NCBI GenBank assembly: GCA_023954255.1
Contig: JAMLIH010000002.1
Span: forward strand, 1-64,000
Length of the DNA stretch: 64,000 nt
Direction of reading: 5' to 3'
Source of the DNA: Phyllobacteriaceae bacterium
GTDB taxonomy: Bacteria; Pseudomonadota; Alphaproteobacteria; Rhizobiales; Rhizobiaceae
Positions 61,021 through 64,000 of the stretch are shown here, piece by piece. The notes below the pieces were generated by a model, which saw only the letters and a list, made by a program, of their open reading frames with translations, was not told where the DNA came from and did not search any database. The translations under genes were made by a program, and so were the position numbers. The number at the start of each line of letters is the position of its first letter. Within the stretch, counting starts at the first letter, position 1.

Positions 61021-61941
61021 ATGGACACCCGATCCGTTCTTCAGTTCACCCCCGAAGTGGAACAGGCGCTGGCATCGAAAAAGCCGGTCGTGGCGCTTGA
61101 ATCGACCATCGTCACCCACGGCATGCCGTTTCCCGAAAACCTTAAAACCGCTCTCGCCGTCGAGGAGGAAGTTCGCGCCGCAGGTGCTATTCCCGCTACC
61201 ATCGCCGTAATGGAAGGCCAGATCCGCATCGGCCTCGACCGTGCGGCGCTCGAAGCCCTGGCTCAGGCGGAAGACGTGATGAAACTGTCGCGCGCCGACC
61301 TTGCCTTTGCGCTGGCCGGCCGCCGAACCGGCTCGACCACGGTCGCTGCCACCATGATGGCGGCGAAACTCGCCGGCATCGAGGTCTTTGCCACTGGCGG
61401 CATTGGCGGCGTCCATCAGGGTGTTGAGGAAACGCTCGATATTTCCGCCGATCTCAGGGAACTGGCGCAAACCAGCGTCATCACCGTCTGCGCCGGTGCC
61501 AAGGCGATCCTCGACATCCCCCGCACGCTGGAAGTGCTCGAAACCGAAGGCGTTCCGGTGGTCGGCTACCGAACGGACGAACTGCCGGCCTTCTGGTCGC
61601 GCAGCAGTGGCATCTCTGCACCGTTGCGCCTCGATGCGGTGGAGGACATCGCAGCCTTCTGGCGCGCCCGCAAGGCAATCGGCCAGCAGGGCGCCATCCT
61701 GGTTGCCAATCCGGTGCCCGGGGACAGCGAAATCCCCGCCGACATCATGTCGGGTCATATCGCCGATGCCGTCCGCGCTGCCGAGGCCGAAGGCATTCGC
61801 GGCAAGAAGGTCACACCCTTCCTGCTCGGCAAAATCCTAGAATTGACCGAAGGCACTTCGCTTGCGGCCAACATCGCGCTGATCCGCAATAACGCCCGAT
61901 TGGCCGGCGAAATTGCCGTCGCGCTTGCCGCTACCGCCTGA
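61021..61941 (+). CDS. psuG: Pseudouridine-5'-phosphate glycosidase
   Basis: Splits pseudouridine-5'-phosphate into uracil and ribose-5-phosphate, the second step of pseudouridine salvage. 306 aa: [40 protein letters not shown], the catalytic-Lys region [20 protein letters not shown], and [20 protein letters not shown]. Intact, with its kinase partner directly upstream. Confidence 0.95.
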   Translation: MDTRSVLQFTPEVEQALASKKPVVALESTIVTHGMPFPENLKTALAVEEEVRAAGAIPATIAVMEGQIRIGLDRAALEALAQAEDVMKLSRADLAFALAGRRTGSTTVAATMMAAKLAGIEVFATGGIGGVHQGVEETLDISADLRELAQTSVITVCAGAKAILDIPRTLEVLETEGVPVVGYRTDELPAFWSRSSGISAPLRLDAVEDIAAFWRARKAIGQQGAILVANPVPGDSEIPADIMSGHIADAVRAAEAEGIRGKKVTPFLLGKILELTEGTSLAANIALIRNNARLAGEIAVALAATA

Positions 61942-62045
61942 CATCGCGGCGCAGTGCGCTTTGGCTCGGCCGGTTTGACAGGCGCTGAAAATCGGCGTTC
62001 AGTGGGTCCTGGAGAGGCCATCCGAGAGTTTTGCCAGGGAGTTCC

Positions 62046-63395
62046 ATGGAAACCGCGCTGCTTGCGATCCAACTGAAGATAAAGGCGCTCTGGCTGCATC
62101 TCTATTCGCCCTGGACGATCTACCAGCTCATCATCATTCTCGTCTGTTTCCTCGCTGCCCGCAGCATTGCCAGGCTGGTCGAACCGAGAATGGAGGAATG
62201 GGTCAGGACCATCCGGGGCAATCCCGACCTGCTTCGGGTTCTCGCCGCACTGATGCGGCGGCTCACCTGGGTATTTTTCATCCCCCTCGCCTCGCTTTCG
62301 GCCCTGGTCATCCGTCAGTACACCTGGCCCTCGCGCGCCTGGATCATCGATGTCTCGATCAAGCTCGCTGCCGCCTGGCTGATCATCGCCGTATTGTCAC
62401 GCATCATCCGCAGCCGATTCATCGCCCGTGTCATCACCGTCGTCGGCTGGTCGATCGCCGCCCTCAGCCTGACCAATACCTTCGACACGGTGATGCTGGC
62501 GCTTGATTCCTTCGCCTTCAACCTCGGCGCCTTCCGCCTCTCGGCCTTTGCGGTCATCAAGGGGCTGATCCTGCTGGTCGGCCTGATCTGGCTTGCCTCG
62601 CTCGCCGGAAACTTCGTCGACAACCGCATTCAGCGCGTCGATGACCTGACGCCGTCCCTGCGCGTCCTGCTCGGCAAGGTGATCAAGATCACCCTGATGA
62701 TCGTCGCCGTTGCCGCCGCCCTGTCGGCGGTTGGTCTCGATCTCACCGCGCTGACCGTCTTTTCGGGTGCCGTCGGCGTCGGCATCGGTTTCGGCCTTCA
62801 GAAGGTCGTCTCCAACTTCATTTCAGGCATCATCATCCTGCTCGACAAGTCGATCAAACCGGGCGACACGATCTCGCTCGGCGAGACCTTCGGCTGGATA
62901 CGGGAATTGCGCGCCCGCTTCGTCTCCGTCGTCACCCGCGATGGCAAGGAATACCTGATCCCGAACGAGGACTTCATTACCCAGCAGGTGGTCAACTGGT
63001 CGTTTTCCGACGATCTCGTGCGCCTCGACGTGCCGTTCGGGGTCGCCTATGACAGCGACCCGCACGAGGTGACGCGTGTCGCGCTTGCCTGCCTGCAGGA
63101 CATCGACCGGGTGTCAAAACTGAAGAAGCCGGTCTGCTGGATGACGGAATTCGGCGATTCCTCGATCAATTTCGTGCTGCGTTTCTGGATTCGCGATCCC
63201 CAGAACGGGCTGACCAATATCCGCGGAACCGTGCTGCTGGCGCTGTGGGATGCGCTGAAGGAGGCCAATGTCTCCATTCCCTTCCCCCATCGCGAGGTGA
63301 TTTTCAAAACGCCGCTGGAAGTGGCATCCGCCAGCGCGCAGGTTGCGCCCGCGCCCAGGGCACGGCGCAAGCCCGCTGCAAAGCGTCAGACCTAG
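62046..63395 (+). CDS. MscS family mechanosensitive channel
   Basis: 449 aa. About four to five hydrophobic segments in the first half ([40 protein letters not shown]). Then comes the pore helix with [20 protein letters not shown] and [20 protein letters not shown], the classic MscS TM3/beta-domain junction. The C-terminal cytoplasmic domain ends in a basic tail ([12 protein letters not shown]). Likely osmotic safety valve; longer than E. coli MscS (286 aa), nearer YbdG/YnaI types. ATG at 62046 has GGGAG 5 nt upstream. Confidence 0.92.
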   Translation: METALLAIQLKIKALWLHLYSPWTIYQLIIILVCFLAARSIARLVEPRMEEWVRTIRGNPDLLRVLAALMRRLTWVFFIPLASLSALVIRQYTWPSRAWIIDVSIKLAAAWLIIAVLSRIIRSRFIARVITVVGWSIAALSLTNTFDTVMLALDSFAFNLGAFRLSAFAVIKGLILLVGLIWLASLAGNFVDNRIQRVDDLTPSLRVLLGKVIKITLMIVAVAAALSAVGLDLTALTVFSGAVGVGIGFGLQKVVSNFISGIIILLDKSIKPGDTISLGETFGWIRELRARFVSVVTRDGKEYLIPNEDFITQQVVNWSFSDDLVRLDVPFGVAYDSDPHEVTRVALACLQDIDRVSKLKKPVCWMTEFGDSSINFVLRFWIRDPQNGLTNIRGTVLLALWDALKEANVSIPFPHREVIFKTPLEVASASAQVAPAPRARRKPAAKRQT

Positions 63396-63403
63396 GTAAG
63401 GGC

Positions 63404-64000
63404 CTATTCGGCCGGATTGAGCGTGCCGGCTTCCGCCACCGCATCGACACTGCGGCTTGCCGGGCTCGAAAGCGCCCGGTCGAGAGCATAGGCACGCAAC
63501 GTCACCGGCTCTCGGATGCCACGGTCGATATCATCGATCTGCCAGATCGCCGACAGCATGGCGTTGTGGACCTTTTTCGAATTGTCCATCGTCGTGTGGA
63601 TTTGCCCGAAGACGTAGTTGTTGGTCACAATCGCCTTCTGGTCCTTGGTTACCGGCAGCAGGCCGTAGACCGGGAACAGCGAATAGAAGTTCTCCGCCCA
63701 CATCACCCCTTCGGGCACGCCGCCGATGGGTCCCGGAATGTCGATCAGGCCGAGATAGGAGACCTTGACCCCTTCCCTGCGCAGTTGTGCAGCCGTGGTC
63801 ATCGCTGCCAGTGCTCCCATGGAATGGCCGAGCAGCGCCACCGATCGCGGCTTGCGCTTGCGGATGTCGGCAAGCACCCCGACTGCATTCTGCCAGCGGT
63901 AGACATCGGCATGAATGCCGCTCTCCCGGATCTTGTCGCGCAGATCGTCCATGCCCTGGCTGAAGGTCAGCCGGTCGGCAACGAAGGAGAAGTCCCCCGC
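63404..64000 (-). CDS. Alpha/beta hydrolase (5' end beyond window)
   Basis: The last 198 residues of a minus-strand gene whose start lies beyond 64000. The nucleophile elbow GHSMG sits in PRSVALLGHSMGALAAMTTA (catalytic Ser), preceded by SFVADRLTFSQGMDDLRDKI. A later YLGLIDIPGPIGGVP and the final basic/hydrophobic stretch fit an esterase- or lipase-like fold. The expected catalytic His is not evident with confidence. Substrate unknown. It is convergent with the MscS gene, with 8 bp between the stops. Confidence 0.78.
   Translation of the reverse strand, partial: AGDFSFVADRLTFSQGMDDLRDKIRESGIHADVYRWQNAVGVLADIRKRKPRSVALLGHSMGALAAMTTAAQLRREGVKVSYLGLIDIPGPIGGVPEGVMWAENFYSLFPVYGLLPVTKDQKAIVTNNYVFGQIHTTMDNSKKVHNAMLSAIWQIDDIDRGIREPVTLRAYALDRALSSPASRSVDAVAEAGTLNPAE

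Overview
The window is a GC-rich chromosomal segment from an alphaproteobacterium, most likely of the order Hyphomicrobiales (Rhizobiales). This rests on gene content and order read from translated products: rpsB-tsf-pyrH-frr-uppS-cdsA-rseP-bamA-lpxD, a short-type ProS next to lolCD and dnaE, methylmalonyl-CoA epimerase with a DUF1467 protein, RNase J-birA-nuoN, a full nuo cluster, and H3TH-type tails on RpsB and NuoE. No 16S gene is present, so the genus is not assigned. Almost everything from 1 to about 54 kb lies on the minus strand; 54.5-63.4 kb is on the plus strand.

Layout. (1) 0-10.9 kb, minus: envelope and translation block running rpsB, tsf, pyrH, frr, uppS, cdsA, rseP, bamA, lpxD (lpxD cut by the window edge), with a strong promoter and a long leader before rpsB and a Rho-independent terminator after bamA. 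(2) 10.9-18.6 kb, minus: proS-lolC-lolD, then a 32-codon membrane protein gene under a promoter that overlaps a perfect alphaproteobacterial LexA box (GTTC-N7-GTTC), then dnaE. Two copies of an 82-bp two-hairpin repeat flank proS-lolC-lolD. (3) 19-22.7 kb: a small secreted protein (plus), then birA, rnj, mce and DUF1467 (minus). (4) 22.7-38.4 kb, minus: the respiratory complex I operon nuoA-N, carrying a DUF3291 gene between nuoF and nuoG and a four-helix-bundle (23S-IVS type) gene between nuoC and nuoD. Seven of its 16 genes are broken by 14 one- or two-base frame changes, all between 26.4 and 36.7 kb; the proteins remain well conserved on both sides of every break, so base-level sequence error is the first explanation to test. 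(5) 38.5-45.9 kb: a TolA-like secreted protein, tRNA-Val and tRNA-Asp, a YeeE/YedE transporter, folE, hisI, a GNAT enzyme, a DUF2332 protein and enolase. (6) 45.9-54.2 kb: a 309-bp MITE-like element with long terminal inverted repeats, an LprI-like secreted protein (plus), then kdsA, a VOC protein, a D,D-carboxypeptidase, a quinone reductase, pyrG, secG and tpiA. (7) 54.5-63.4 kb, plus: a PpiD-like foldase, trpD, trpC, moaC, moeA, a pseudouridine kinase/glycosidase pair and an MscS channel; a truncated alpha/beta hydrolase closes the window on the minus strand.

Most genes are housekeeping. The best candidate for something undescribed is the LexA-controlled 32-aa membrane protein at 14.9 kb, whose size, topology and control resemble the Caulobacter division inhibitor SidA. 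The other non-routine items are the covarying two-hairpin repeat, the MITE-like element, the guest genes in the nuo operon, and the shared H3TH-type tail on a ribosomal protein and a complex I subunit.
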